DNA of 64,000 bases. Origin: Microbulbifer agarilyticus. GTDB taxonomy: Bacteria; Pseudomonadota; Gammaproteobacteria; Pseudomonadales; Cellvibrionaceae. Below the pieces are notes generated by a model, which saw nothing but the letters and a program-made list of their open reading frames with translations, did not search any database and had not been told where the DNA came from. Shown in pieces: positions 6,437-15,273 of the stretch. Within the stretch, counting starts at the first letter, position 1. The number at the start of each line of letters is the position of its first letter. A program made the translations under genes and the position numbers. The stretch is from the NCBI RefSeq assembly GCF_019800665.1, contig NZ_JAHVKO010000003.1, positions 1 through 64,000 of the forward strand, read 5' to 3'.

Positions 6437-6997
6437 ATGGCAGAGATAGTGATCAAACAGGAACGGCCGCTGGTGGAAGAGTTGTTGGCGCGTTATAAGG
6501 ACGTGATTGGCAAGGACTTCCCCGGCTATCGCAATCATGTGTACCGTACTATCACTTACGCCATGTACTTTCTCGACAATGACGCGGCTGTGGAAAAGCT
6601 CGTAGAAACCGCGTTTGTTTATCACGATATCGGCTTGTGGACCGATCATGAGCTGGCCTATTTGGAACCGTCGGAAGCCATTGCGTTGGCGGACAATGAA
6701 AAATACGGCTGGGGGCTGGACCCGGAGGCGTTGCGCGGGGCCATTCACTGGCATCACAAGATCGCCCCTTACACCGGACCTAACGCGCGCATTATTGAGG
6801 CGTGCCGCAAGGCCGACTGGATTGATGCGTCCATGGGTACGGTACACAAGGGGCTGAGCAAGGCCACGATACGCGAGGTTGAAGCGGCCTTTCCAAACCT
6901 GGGTTTCCATAAAACCCTGCTGCGCCTGGCGAAGGATTATGGCGGCTCGACGCTGGTCGGCGGTATCAAGGTAACGCGCGGCATCGTGAAATGGTGA
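6437..6997 (+). CDS. HD-domain metal-dependent phosphohydrolase-like protein
   Basis: A 186-residue HD-superfamily protein. The metal-binding residues are visible: His in RNHVYRT (about residue 33), the His-Asp pair in FVYHDIGLW (about 62-63), HWHHK near residue 100, and an aspartate in CRKADWIDAS. HD proteins hydrolyse phosphate esters of nucleotides or other small molecules; the substrate here is unknown. TTGAGG at 6421-6426 precedes ATG 6437 (a TTG three bases earlier is possible). The stop codon sits inside the loop of a perfect hairpin at 6977-7004, and the gene converges on hemY. Confidence 0.82.
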   Translation: MAEIVIKQERPLVEELLARYKDVIGKDFPGYRNHVYRTITYAMYFLDNDAAVEKLVETAFVYHDIGLWTDHELAYLEPSEAIALADNEKYGWGLDPEALRGAIHWHHKIAPYTGPNARIIEACRKADWIDASMGTVHKGLSKATIREVEAAFPNLGFHKTLLRLAKDYGGSTLVGGIKVTRGIVKW

Positions 6998-7004
6998 TGC
7001 CGCG
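6977..7004. terminator. Perfect hairpin at the HD-gene/hemY convergence
   Basis: CGCGGCATC (6977-6985) and GATGCCGCG (6996-7004) are perfect inverted copies with a ten-base loop, and the HD gene's stop codon lies at the loop edge. There is no T-run on either side, so it is not a classic intrinsic terminator. It may mark an RNA 3' end between the two convergent genes. Confidence 0.45.
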
Positions 7005-7027
7005 GTAATAGCTTACGCTTCCTGTAA

Positions 7028-8281
7028 TCAGGATGCCCGCGTGCTGAGCATATGCGCTTGCTGGTCAGGTAGTGGCAGCTGGGGCAGGGTGGAAACCGCC
7101 TGCAACAGCCCTTGCTCGTACAGCTGCGCGGCTTTGTCTTTTTCGCCGAGGGCATACAGCAGTCGCGCCAGCTCGGCGGAGGTCTCCGGGTCCGAGCGCA
7201 GCAGCAGGCTCTTTTCAAAATACTGCCGCGCCTTGCCCCAGATTTGATTGCGCAGGTACAGGCGCCCCAGGCAGGTAAGAAGATCGGCGTTCTCCCCGTA
7301 TTCCTTTTGCCAGCCTTCGGCGATGGTGACCTGCTGACTGGCGTCGGCGCCGGTCAGATGCCCGTACAAACGCACGGTATCGGCGCGCCATTCCCGGTTC
7401 AAAATCCAGCGCAGGTGTTTTTCCGCTTCAACGTCGTCGCCCACCTTGTGCAGCATTTCCCCATAAAGATTGCGCAGTTCGATATTGCGTTGCCAGCGCC
7501 CACTGAGGCTGTGCCAGGTTTCGCGTAACTTCTCTTTATCGTCGCGATTGGCGGCGTCGCGCAGCAGGTTCTGGTAGACCTCGAGCTCCAGCTGCTGGAA
7601 CTGCGATTCGGGCATGCTGCCGTGTTTTTCGAGTCTCGGTAACAGCTCGCGCAGGCCGTGCCATTCGCCGATGTTGTAATAGGCCTGGCGCAGCAGTTGC
7701 AGCAGAGCTGGGTGATTGGGTTCCTGCTGCATGGCGCGCTGCAGGCTGGCGATGCACTGTTCGTAGTGCTTGTCGAGTAATTGCATGCGTGCCTGGCTAA
7801 TGGCCACAGCGAGTTGGGTGTCATCGCCGGTGGCCTCGGCCTTGGCCAGAAGCTCGTTGGCTTCGTCCCGGTATCCGAGTTCGAACGCACTGCGCGCGGC
7901 CGCCAGGTAGTTGATGATCGGCGCATCGGAGCGCGCGGCGCTTTTTAGTAGTAATCTTCGCGCGCGTGCCCAGTTACCTTCCATAAACTCCACCAGGCCG
8001 TTGGTAAGCCGGCGGCGTGCGATACGGCTGCGGCCAAAGCGAATGCGGCTGACGCTGCCACCAATCGCACGCGCCACACTGCGCAGCAACCAGATAAACA
8101 GGAACAGCGCGAGTATGCCAAGGGCCAGGCCGCCGATGGCGACCCACAAGTTCATTTCAATACGTTTCCCACCATCCCCACCGATCATTAACAGCAGGTA
8201 GCCGGGGTAGGAGCGCATGGCCTCGGCGAGGAAGGCGCCGCCGAGTAGTAGTAGAAGAGTAAACAGAAGGAAGCGTTTCAC
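7028..8281 (-). CDS. hemY: HemY, heme-biosynthesis-associated TPR membrane protein
   Basis: The 417-residue protein fits proteobacterial HemY (not the protoporphyrinogen oxidase of the same name). Two N-terminal membrane helices (about residues 3-22 and 42-66) enclose the family motif SYPGYLLL, and a long tetratricopeptide-repeat-like helical domain follows. HemY is thought to scaffold late heme enzymes at the inner membrane; its exact role is unsettled. The GTG start overlaps the hemX stop by four bases (GTGA), showing tight coupling. It is the last gene of the hemCDXY block. Confidence 0.93.
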   Translation of the reverse strand: MKRFLLFTLLLLLGGAFLAEAMRSYPGYLLLMIGGDGGKRIEMNLWVAIGGLALGILALFLFIWLLRSVARAIGGSVSRIRFGRSRIARRRLTNGLVEFMEGNWARARRLLLKSAARSDAPIINYLAAARSAFELGYRDEANELLAKAEATGDDTQLAVAISQARMQLLDKHYEQCIASLQRAMQQEPNHPALLQLLRQAYYNIGEWHGLRELLPRLEKHGSMPESQFQQLELEVYQNLLRDAANRDDKEKLRETWHSLSGRWQRNIELRNLYGEMLHKVGDDVEAEKHLRWILNREWRADTVRLYGHLTGADASQQVTIAEGWQKEYGENADLLTCLGRLYLRNQIWGKARQYFEKSLLLRSDPETSAELARLLYALGEKDKAAQLYEQGLLQAVSTLPQLPLPDQQAHMLSTRAS

Positions 8282-9840
8282 CAGTCGCTACCTCCGTTGT
8301 CGCTGTCTGGGGTTTGCCCGGAGGAAACCTTGTGCATTTTTTCGATGTAATTGCGCAATGCGGTCTGCGACGCGCTGAGGTTGGGTAGCTCGACTTTGAC
8401 TTTTTCCTGCGCGAGTTCTTCCAGCTCACGCAGGATTACCTGGCGCTGCGGGTTGTCCACGCCATAGTCCAGTAGCAGCTGACGCGCGTGATTAATCGAA
8501 TCCTTGAATACGGTGTCATCCGCGCGCAGCACTGCCAACTCGGCCTGTTCCATATTCAGGCGCAGGCTCTGGCGGAAACGGGTTTCACTCTGTGGCGACA
8601 GCAGTACCGGGTCCACTTCGCCATCGCGAATGCGTACGGAGCCTTTGAGAAAGTTGAGGAAGTTATCCCAGCTTGAGCGGAAGTGTGCCTCGCCGATCTC
8701 AGGGTTTTCATTCTGCTGCTGGATGGCGGCAGCATCGCGCTTGGCCAGGTCGAACTGGGGCTGGATGTTCAATTTCACCATCTGCTCCTCCAGGGCGCGC
8801 AAACGCAGGTAGAGGCCTTCGCGGTCCACGTTTTCCACTAGCTTGAGCGCGGTGATATCGCGGGACAGCTGCTGGCGCACGCCATATAAATCCGGCATGT
8901 CTACGTCGCGGATAATTTTGTCGACTTCCTGCAGCAGGCCAAGGGCGGAGCGGCTGTCTTGCTCCAGCATCAGGCGCTGGTTGGCCAGGCGCAGCAGGTA
9001 ATCCGCCTCGGCCAGTTGCCAGTCCTCGCGGCTGGCATTGCCCAATTGGCTCAGGCGATTACCCTGCGCGGTGACATTGCGCTGCACGCCAGCCAGCTGT
9101 TGCTGTAGCTGTTCGATTACCTGATTTTGTTGTTCCAGTTGCTGGCGCAGGCCTTTGATCAGCTCAAGGTTCTGGTTCACCGGCGGCGTGGGTGATGTTG
9201 CCGACGGTGGCGTGGGCTGGGATTCGCCGGGCTGCAGTATGGGTTGCTCGGGTACTGGTGGCTGCGCGGTGGTGGTTTGCGCGTTGTCGGCTGTTGTGCT
9301 CTGGTTATTGGTCGGCGCTGCGCCTGTAACGCTGCTGGCAGTGTCGTTACCCGTGGCGGCGGGTGTAGAGGATGCGCTGTCGCCGCCCTGCGATTGGTCG
9401 CTGGCTGCCGCTGCATTGTCCTGGCTGGCGGTGGTGCGGCCACTCTGCGAAATGGTTTGTGTGTCGGCAGCGAAATACCGGCCTACCAGCGGTAGGTTCT
9501 GCAGGTGGCTGTTGGCTTGGGTGCGCACACTGGGAATGAAGTACCAGGCGGCGACCGCGAGGGCGATGAGTGCCAATAGAAGTAACCAGAACCAGGTCCA
9601 GCCGCTGCCCTTCTTTGCGGCGTGGGGTTTGGTTGGGGCTTTTGTCTTTGCTCCGGTCTTTGAGCCGCCGGTTTTTGCTGCGGCTTTGTCACCCTTTTTG
9701 CCGTCTGTACCGCGGTCTTCTGCGGCCTTGGCGAAGTTGCTCTTCGGCTCCGCCTTGTCTGTCACCGTAGGCACGTCTTTCTGATTATTGCTTTTTTTAT
9801 CGTCCGGCGTGGCGGAAGCTGGGGCTTTTTTATCGCTCAT
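8278..9840 (-). CDS. hemX: HemX, membrane-anchored heme-operon protein
   Basis: A 520-residue HemX homologue. It has a long low-complexity cytoplasmic N terminus rich in Lys and Ala, one membrane helix at about residues 80-100 (WTWFWLLLLALIALAVAAW), a Thr/Ser/Gln/Pro-rich linker, a coiled coil (LRQQLEQQNQVIEQLQQQL region) and a conserved helical C-terminal domain. Family members are labelled uroporphyrinogen-III C-methyltransferase, but this protein has no SAM-binding methylase motifs, so that name is misleading. Follows hemD after a 174-base gap holding a possible internal promoter. Longer than the E. coli protein because of the extended linkers. Confidence 0.92.
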   Translation of the reverse strand: MSDKKAPASATPDDKKSNNQKDVPTVTDKAEPKSNFAKAAEDRGTDGKKGDKAAAKTGGSKTGAKTKAPTKPHAAKKGSGWTWFWLLLLALIALAVAAWYFIPSVRTQANSHLQNLPLVGRYFAADTQTISQSGRTTASQDNAAAASDQSQGGDSASSTPAATGNDTASSVTGAAPTNNQSTTADNAQTTTAQPPVPEQPILQPGESQPTPPSATSPTPPVNQNLELIKGLRQQLEQQNQVIEQLQQQLAGVQRNVTAQGNRLSQLGNASREDWQLAEADYLLRLANQRLMLEQDSRSALGLLQEVDKIIRDVDMPDLYGVRQQLSRDITALKLVENVDREGLYLRLRALEEQMVKLNIQPQFDLAKRDAAAIQQQNENPEIGEAHFRSSWDNFLNFLKGSVRIRDGEVDPVLLSPQSETRFRQSLRLNMEQAELAVLRADDTVFKDSINHARQLLLDYGVDNPQRQVILRELEELAQEKVKVELPNLSASQTALRNYIEKMHKVSSGQTPDSDNGGSDW

Positions 9841-9939
9841 GGGCTCGCTTGCTCAGGGTGGATGCGTGGGGGCACCGGTCGTTCTGGCGGTTGTCAGGGC
9901 GGTGGACTGCACGGAGGCCGCTAGAAAATTTGTCGCCAA

Positions 9940-9945
9940 ATTATA
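9940..9945 (-). promoter_or_regulatory. Candidate -10 box for hemX
   Basis: On the minus strand this reads TATAAT, a perfect sigma-70 -10 hexamer, about 95 bases before the hemX start in the 174-base hemD-hemX gap. No good -35 box is seen at the proper distance, so it could be a weak or activated internal promoter. Confidence 0.35.
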
Positions 9946-10014
9946 GCGACTGCAGCGGTTCTTTATAGGAAGTCTGGCGCGGAAATAAAATTTTTTACCG
10001 TGATCGGCGAAATT

Positions 10015-10803
10015 TCAGCAATGACGGGAGGAAACTGCTTCGCTCAATGCGTCCAGCATGGCAGCGTCGCCAGCGTTCTTGGCGGAAAAAACCTTGCCGA
10101 AGCCGAGGGCCAGCGCCTGTTCGGCGACCCGCTGGCTGGGCAGGATCAGGGGGCAGTCGTTAAGTGATGCGCGTTTGCCGGTTTCTTCCAGCGCGCGCTG
10201 CAGGTTTTCCAGGGTTTCCCCACTGTGCAGGGTAATGGCATCGGGGGTGTGCGCGTAGCTGCGCAGTTGCTCGCAGGCAGCACTCGGCAGCAGGCGCTGG
10301 TAAAGCTCGCAGTAGTCGACGCGCGCGCCGCGCTCTGCCAGTGTCTGGCCTATCAGCGGGCGCCCGCCCTGGCCGCGAAAGAGGATGACACGTTCGCCAT
10401 CGGGGTTTTGCAGCGGTGGCAGCCCAAGAAGCGCCTCCGAATCCATCGCGGCACTGTCGCACGATTCAGGCTCGGCGCCGCGGGTGCGGATCGCCTTGGC
10501 CGTCGCTAAACCGATGGCGTAGTAACGCGGCCCCTGCGGCAGTTGTGGCCAGTAGTCATCCAGCCAGTCGAAGCCGAATTGCACCGCGTTCTGCGAGACG
10601 AAGATGGCGTGATCGAACTGGTCAAAATCCATAATCAGGCTTTTTATGGCCTGTACGGCGTCCGCATCGGTTACCGGCTCGATAGCCAGCATTGGAATGC
10701 TGTCCACCATCGCTCCCTGCGCTTGCAGCAGCGCCTGCCAGCGGTCGCTCTGGTGCGCGGGGCGAGTGATCAGAATGCGCTGGCCGGCGAGAGGTGGGGT
10801 CAT
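10015..10803 (-). CDS. hemD: Uroporphyrinogen-III synthase
   Basis: HemD closes and rearranges hydroxymethylbilane into uroporphyrinogen III, the branch point to heme, siroheme and cobalamin. The 262-residue length is usual. Family features seen are the N-terminal ILITRPAHQSDRW, HAIFVSQNAVQFG after about residue 90, and ILFRGQGGRPLIGQTL and DAITLHSGETLENL in the second half, giving the two-lobed fold. Sequence conservation in HemD is low, so its place 15 bases after hemC is important support. Confidence 0.93.
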   Translation of the reverse strand: MTPPLAGQRILITRPAHQSDRWQALLQAQGAMVDSIPMLAIEPVTDADAVQAIKSLIMDFDQFDHAIFVSQNAVQFGFDWLDDYWPQLPQGPRYYAIGLATAKAIRTRGAEPESCDSAAMDSEALLGLPPLQNPDGERVILFRGQGGRPLIGQTLAERGARVDYCELYQRLLPSAACEQLRSYAHTPDAITLHSGETLENLQRALEETGKRASLNDCPLILPSQRVAEQALALGFGKVFSAKNAGDAAMLDALSEAVSSRHC

Positions 10804-10818
10804 TGCTATGCAGTCGAA

Positions 10819-11772
10819 TTAAATGGCGGCGAGGATCTCGTCGGCGCCGGCCTGCAGCAGTTGCTCGGCCAGGCGGATGCCGAGGGATTCCGCTTCGTCG
10901 ATAGAACCGTGGACCTCGCCGCGCAGCATGGTTGCGCCGTCGGGGCTGCCCACCAGGCCGCGCAGGTAGAGCTGAGTTTTATCTTCGTCACTGAAAATTG
11001 CATAGCAGCCAATCGGCACTTGGCAGCCGCCATTCAGGCGGCGCACCATGGCGCGTTCGGCGTCGAGGCGGAAGCGGGTCTCATCGTGCTGCAGTGGTGC
11101 CAGCAACGCTTCCAGCGCCGGGTCGCGGCGGCATTCGATGCCCACGGCGCCCTGGCCGCCGGCAGGCAGTAACACTTCCGGTTCGATGTAGGCGGCGATG
11201 CGCTCGCGCATCTCCAGACGCAGCAGGCCGGCGGCGGCGAGGATGATGGCGTCGTACTCGCCGGCGTCCAGTTTGGCCAGGCGGGTATTCACGTTGCCAC
11301 GCAGGAATTTGACCTCGAGATCCGGGCGCACCGCCAGCAGCTGACACTGGCGGCGCAGGCTGGAGGTGCCAACTACCGCGCCCTGTGGGAGATCTGCAAA
11401 GGAGGCGTAGTGACTACTCACAAAGGCATCGCGCGGGTCTTCGCGTTCGCAGATCACCGGCAGGTGCAGGCCTTCAGGGAATTCCATCGGCACGTCTTTC
11501 ATGGAGTGCACGGCGATATCTGCACGGCCTTCCAGCATGGCTTTTTCCAGCTCTTTCACAAACAGCCCTTTGCCACCCACCTTGTTCAGGGGAATGCTGA
11601 GCAGCTGGTCGCCGCGGCTGGTCATGGGCAGCAGTTCCACGGTGAGATCCGGATGGTGCCGCTCCAGTTCACCCTTGACGAAGTGGGCCTGCCACAGGGC
11701 CAGCGCGCTCTCGCGGGTAGCGATGCGGACAGTGGAGATCGGGGAGCTGGTGGCGTTGTTTGATTCGGACAT
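10819..11772 (-). CDS. hemC: Hydroxymethylbilane synthase (porphobilinogen deaminase)
   Basis: HemC joins four porphobilinogen units into hydroxymethylbilane in the cytoplasm. The 317-residue protein shows [14 protein letters not shown] at the N terminus, SMKDVP, the [12 protein letters not shown] motif, and the cofactor-binding loop NGGCQVPIG, whose cysteine carries the dipyrromethane cofactor. It starts 71 bases after the ruvX stop, so it may belong to the long leftward unit beginning at gshB or have its own promoter in that gap. In many gammaproteobacteria hemC is next to other genes; ruvX upstream is a local arrangement. Confidence 0.97.
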   Translation of the reverse strand: MSESNNATSSPISTVRIATRESALALWQAHFVKGELERHHPDLTVELLPMTSRGDQLLSIPLNKVGGKGLFVKELEKAMLEGRADIAVHSMKDVPMEFPEGLHLPVICEREDPRDAFVSSHYASFADLPQGAVVGTSSLRRQCQLLAVRPDLEVKFLRGNVNTRLAKLDAGEYDAIILAAAGLLRLEMRERIAAYIEPEVLLPAGGQGAVGIECRRDPALEALLAPLQHDETRFRLDAERAMVRRLNGGCQVPIGCYAIFSDEDKTQLYLRGLVGSPDGATMLRGEVHGSIDEAESLGIRLAEQLLQAGADEILAAI

Positions 11773-11843
11773 GCGCGGAAACTGGCTGGACTGATGTTGC
11801 GCGCAAGTTTACCAGCTTGCGCGCCGGATTACCGGCCAGTGCA

Positions 11844-12269
11844 TCAGGTGGTGGCGACGTTGCGCAGCCAGTCCTCGAGAAAGATGCGCGCGGCGATGGA
11901 GTCTACCGGCTGGTCTGCGTAGTTGCCGCGATGTCCGCGGTCGCGCGCTTCGTCTTTGGCGGCGCGGGTGCTGAGGCGCTCATCGGCATATTCCACCGGC
12001 AGCCCCAGGCGGCCGTGCAGGCGCTGGCCAAATTTGCGCGCGCGGGCGCCAAATTCGCTTTCACTGCCGTCCATGTTGAGCGGCAGGCCAACCACCAGTA
12101 CCTTGGGTTTCCATTCGTCGACGATACTCTGTACCCGGTTCCAGTCGGGCTTACCGTCTTTGGCCGGCAGTGGGTCCAGTTCACGGGCACTGCCGGTGAG
12201 GCTCTGACCGTAGGCCAGACCAATGGAACTGGTGCCGAAGTCGAAGGCGAGGGCGGTGATGGCTTTCAT
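11844..12269 (-). CDS. ruvX: RuvX/YqgF, RNase H-fold nuclease
   Basis: A 141-residue YqgF-family protein of normal length. The RNase H-like fold is seen in LAFDFGTSSIG (Asp-10), VVGLPLNMDGSE and YADERLST, with a C-terminal acidic residue in the DSIAARIFLEDWL helix. The family is named as a putative Holliday-junction resolvase, and in E. coli it processes the 5' end of pre-16S rRNA. It follows yqgE by 16 bases; the yqgE-ruvX pair is widely conserved. Confidence 0.94.
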   Translation of the reverse strand: MKAITALAFDFGTSSIGLAYGQSLTGSARELDPLPAKDGKPDWNRVQSIVDEWKPKVLVVGLPLNMDGSESEFGARARKFGQRLHGRLGLPVEYADERLSTRAAKDEARDRGHRGNYADQPVDSIAARIFLEDWLRNVATT

Positions 12270-12285
12270 TGCGTAAAACGTAACC

Positions 12286-12879
12286 CTAAGCGTGACCGGA
12301 CTGGGTGCCGATCCCGCTCAGGTCAATCCCGTGGCGCGCGGCGGCGGCCTGCCAGCGTTTTTCCCACGGGGTGGCAAATAGAATTTCGGCAGAGGCCGGC
12401 AGTGTCAGCCAGGCGTTTTCGGCAATTTCTTCTTCCAGTTGCCCGGGACCCCAGCCGGCATAGCCGAGTGCCAGTAGCACATCGTCGGGGCCGCGGCCGG
12501 CGGCGAGGGATTCAATGATGTCTTTGGAGGCGGTCAGGCTGATGTCCTCAGAGACCTCGGCGGTCGAGGCGAACTGCATGCCGCGGCCGTGCAGCACAAA
12601 CCCCTGTTCCTGGGCCACCGGGCCACCCACCAGTACTGGTTCATCACCGCGCAGACTGACGTCGTCGAGTTCGAGCTGGGAGAACACTTCTTTCCAGGTC
12701 ACTTTACTCGGCGCATTGATGACCACGCCCATGGTGCCGTCGGCACTGTGCTCGCAAACAAATGCGACCGCATGCACGAAGCGCGGATCCTGCATGCCGG
12801 GCATGGCCAGAAGTAGTTGGCCGCGCAGGCTGTTGCTGGTGAGATCGCTGTCGAGCTTATCGGTATTTGTGGGTTGCAT
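12286..12879 (-). CDS. yqgE: YqgE/AlgH-family protein
   Basis: The 197-residue protein belongs to the YqgE/AlgH family (DUF179): LRGQLLLAMPGMQDPRF, EHSADGTMGVVINAP, PVLVGGPVAQEQGFVLH and LGYAGWGPGQLEEE are its hallmarks. AlgH was described as an alginate regulator in Pseudomonas, but the molecular function is unclear and the fold suggests a redox or binding role. It lies between tonB3 and ruvX with gaps of 19 and 16 bases, the same order as in Pseudomonas. Confidence 0.95.
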   Translation of the reverse strand: MQPTNTDKLDSDLTSNSLRGQLLLAMPGMQDPRFVHAVAFVCEHSADGTMGVVINAPSKVTWKEVFSQLELDDVSLRGDEPVLVGGPVAQEQGFVLHGRGMQFASTAEVSEDISLTASKDIIESLAAGRGPDDVLLALGYAGWGPGQLEEEIAENAWLTLPASAEILFATPWEKRWQAAAARHGIDLSGIGTQSGHA

Positions 12880-12898
12880 GGTGCTAGTTTAGAGGCTG

Positions 12899-13834
12899 TC
12901 AGCCGCGGCTGGGAGATTTACTGGCGGTGGTGGAGAAGCCAGTCATTTCAAAGCGCCAGGTGCGGATGATTTCCAGCCGGTCTGCCTGCTGGCGAATTTC
13001 GGCGGGGAAGGGTGCGAACGGCGCCGCCAGGCGCACAATCTGCTGTGCGGCATCGTCGAGGATGGGTTCGCCGGAGGACTCCAGGATGACCACTTCTTCG
13101 ACCGCGCCGGTGGGCAACAGGCGCACCATCATACGCAGGTCGCCGGTGATCTGCCGGGCGAGGGCTTCTTCGGGGAAGTTGTCGTTGCCAACTGCTTCTA
13201 CCTTCTGGCGCCAGTCGTGCAGGTAGGCCGCATCAGGGGAGGCCTTGGTGGCGACCGAGGTGAGGCGGCGTACCCGTGGGCGCTGGGCAATGGTCTGGCG
13301 AATCTTGTCGAGGCGCGCCTGCAGGCTGGCGATTTCCGGGTTGGTGGGCGGTAAATCTGACGGTGCGTCACCGCGCTTTTCTTCCGAGCGCTTGTCCTCG
13401 GCGGGAAGCTCCGGTGCCTGGGTGGGACTGTCGCCGATGGTGGTAATTAGCTGGCGCAGCTGGTCTGCCGGGCGCGCGGCCTGTTGTTGGGGCAGGGGGT
13501 TGACCTGCCGAATACTGGTGTCGGCAATCTCCGCGTGGCGGTCGGTAGACAGCTCTTTGGGTGTTTCCGCGGTGCCGCTGGCTTGCTGGTTGTGCTGTGC
13601 CAGGTAGTCGGCGTCTTCCGGCGCATCCATGGAGCGGTGTTGGGCCAGGGTTACTTCCAGTGTCGGCGGTGCCTCACTGGCTTCTGGTGCGGTAAACGCA
13701 ACGCCGAATATCAACAGCGCATGCAGGGCGCAGGCCAGAAACAGGGCAAAGGTAAACCGATCACCCTGGGACGACTGGTTGTCCGGGGCGGGTGGCGGTG
13801 TCTGGCGCTTGGGCTGGCTGGGAGCTGCGGTCAT
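12899..13834 (-). CDS. tonB3: TonB-family protein, TonB3-like (pilus-linked)
   Basis: A 311-residue protein with one membrane helix (about residues 27-48), the ADYLAQHNQQASG segment typical of TonB proteins of this subgroup, a long linker rich in Pro and Gln, a coiled coil near residues 165-185 and a C-terminal TonB domain. It sits between gshB and yqgE, exactly where Pseudomonas aeruginosa has tonB3, a gene reported to be needed for twitching motility. With pilG next to gshB, a role in pilus-related envelope functions is more likely than iron transport; no exbB, exbD or receptor gene is nearby. The specific role is inferred from synteny. Confidence 0.85.
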   Translation of the reverse strand: MTAAPSQPKRQTPPPAPDNQSSQGDRFTFALFLACALHALLIFGVAFTAPEASEAPPTLEVTLAQHRSMDAPEDADYLAQHNQQASGTAETPKELSTDRHAEIADTSIRQVNPLPQQQAARPADQLRQLITTIGDSPTQAPELPAEDKRSEEKRGDAPSDLPPTNPEIASLQARLDKIRQTIAQRPRVRRLTSVATKASPDAAYLHDWRQKVEAVGNDNFPEEALARQITGDLRMMVRLLPTGAVEEVVILESSGEPILDDAAQQIVRLAAPFAPFPAEIRQQADRLEIIRTWRFEMTGFSTTASKSPSRG

Positions 13835-13886
13835 TTTGGTTATTGTTTTTACTGCGGTTGCGGTTACTTCTGCTCGATTTCAGCAT

Positions 13887-13918
13887 TCATCGGCCCGATC
13901 GGGTGTGTCGGGCCGGAT
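13887..13918. repeat. Strong hairpin between gshB and tonB3
   Basis: CGGCCCGA (13891-13898) and TCGGGCCG (13908-13915) pair perfectly, extended by CAT/ATG with one bulge. It lies in the 106-base gap and has no T-run on the leftward side, so it more likely affects mRNA stability or partial termination between the genes. Confidence 0.4.
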
Positions 13919-13940
13919 GCTGGGCCATTCGCTGGGCAGT

Positions 13941-14897
13941 TTATCCCTTTTTTGCCAATCGGTCTGTGATCGCGCGCATCAGCATGCCGCCGATATCGGT
14001 ACCGAAGGCAGCGTCAATTTCCCGTACACAGGTGGGGCTGGTCACGTTGACTTCGGTGAGATAGTCACCGATTACGTCGAGGCCGACAAACAGCAGTCCC
14101 TTATCTTTAAGGGTGGGGCCGACGCGGCGGGCAATTTCCAGGTCGCGTTCAGTGAGTGGGCGCGCTTCGCCGCGGCCACCTGCCGCCAGATTGCCGCGGG
14201 TTTCCCCTGCTTGTGGGATGCGCGCGAGGCTATAAGGCACCGGCTCGCCGTCCACAACCAAAATGCGCTTGTCGCCGTCCTTGATCTCGGGAATGTAGCG
14301 CTGCCCCATAATCTGGCACTGGCCGTCTTCGGTGAGAGTCTCGAGAATCGCACCAATATTGCTGCCATCCGGCTTGACGTGAAAGATGCCGGTGCCACCC
14401 ATGCCGTCGAGGGGCTTGAAAATCACATCCTGGTGTTCGCTGTGGAAAGCGCGCAGTTGCTGCATGTCACGGCTCACGATTAGTGGCGGGATGCAGTCGG
14501 CAAAGTGGGTGGCGAAAATCTTTTCGTTGCAGTCGCGCAGGGACTGCGGCTTGTTGGCAACCAGGGTGCCGGCGCGCTCGGCGGCTTCGAGAATATAGGT
14601 CGCGTAGATGTACTCGTTATCGAACGGCGGGTCCACGCGCATCAGCAACACATCGAGGTCGCCCAAGTGCACCGGCTTGCGCTCGCCGAGTTTGAACCAG
14701 TTTTGCGGGTCTTCGAACACCTGCAGCGGCGCACCGTTGCCCATCGGCTTGGCGCCGTCGAGATACAGGTCTGCCTGTTCGAAATAGTACAACTCAAATC
14801 CTGCGCGCTCGGCCGCCAACAGGAGGGCGAGGGAGGTGTCTTTCTTGAAGTTGATATTGGCAATGGGGTCCATGACCACGCCGAGAGTCTGGCTCAT
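13941..14897 (-). CDS. gshB: Glutathione synthetase
   Basis: GshB joins gamma-glutamylcysteine and glycine using ATP. The 318-residue protein has the ATP-grasp features FKPLDGMGGTGIF, QRYIPEIKDGDKRILVVDGEP and EVNVTSPTCVRE. A longer in-frame reading adds 29 residues upstream, but ATG 14897 gives the usual N terminus (SQTLGVVMDPIANI) and length, so it is used. First gene of the leftward block, divergent from pilG across 376 bases. Confidence 0.97.
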   Translation of the reverse strand: MSQTLGVVMDPIANINFKKDTSLALLLAAERAGFELYYFEQADLYLDGAKPMGNGAPLQVFEDPQNWFKLGERKPVHLGDLDVLLMRVDPPFDNEYIYATYILEAAERAGTLVANKPQSLRDCNEKIFATHFADCIPPLIVSRDMQQLRAFHSEHQDVIFKPLDGMGGTGIFHVKPDGSNIGAILETLTEDGQCQIMGQRYIPEIKDGDKRILVVDGEPVPYSLARIPQAGETRGNLAAGGRGEARPLTERDLEIARRVGPTLKDKGLLFVGLDVIGDYLTEVNVTSPTCVREIDAAFGTDIGGMLMRAITDRLAKKG

Positions 14898-15273
14898 AGA
14901 ATGTCCGTCAAACTGAACTTGCTGGGTGGGGCGCGCCAAGAGTGGGTGGCCGCGCAACGGGTAAGGTAAGAGTAGTGTCCTCACTCTGCAAGCTGCCTGT
15001 GTAGAAGCGCTGGTGAGTAAAGTGCGGCACCGCTCACAAAATGATCATTGTGCGCTGCCACACTCGGACGTCGCTAGATTCACCAGGTCATCTGTGATAC
15101 AAGTTTGCATCTGATCTGCGTCCGCCGGTCACTGGGTTTGCGAAAGTGCGCAAGCCCTCCCCAGGTGGCTGTTCGCAGCAACGATCGGACCCCGTAATGA
15201 GGTTGTAAAGACAGGCCCGGCGCTCACGGCCGAGATGCCTGAAAATAAGTAGAAGGGGATTTGGGAACACACT
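14898..15273. other. gshB-pilG divergent intergenic region
   Basis: 376 bases without a convincing gene. They should hold the promoters of gshB (leftward) and the pil-chp cluster (rightward). No clear -35/-10 pair stands out. A TGTGA half-site at 15093-15097 lacks its partner. ORFs read leftward across this region into pilG are antisense shadows. Confidence 0.5.

Noticed and set aside
8278..9840. Uroporphyrinogen-III C-methyltransferase activity for HemX
   Set aside because: The protein lacks SAM-methylase motifs; the usual database label is inherited, not supported by sequence.
15093..15108. Possible CRP/Vfr site upstream of pilG
   Set aside because: Only one TGTGA half-site is present; the second half (TTTGC) does not match.
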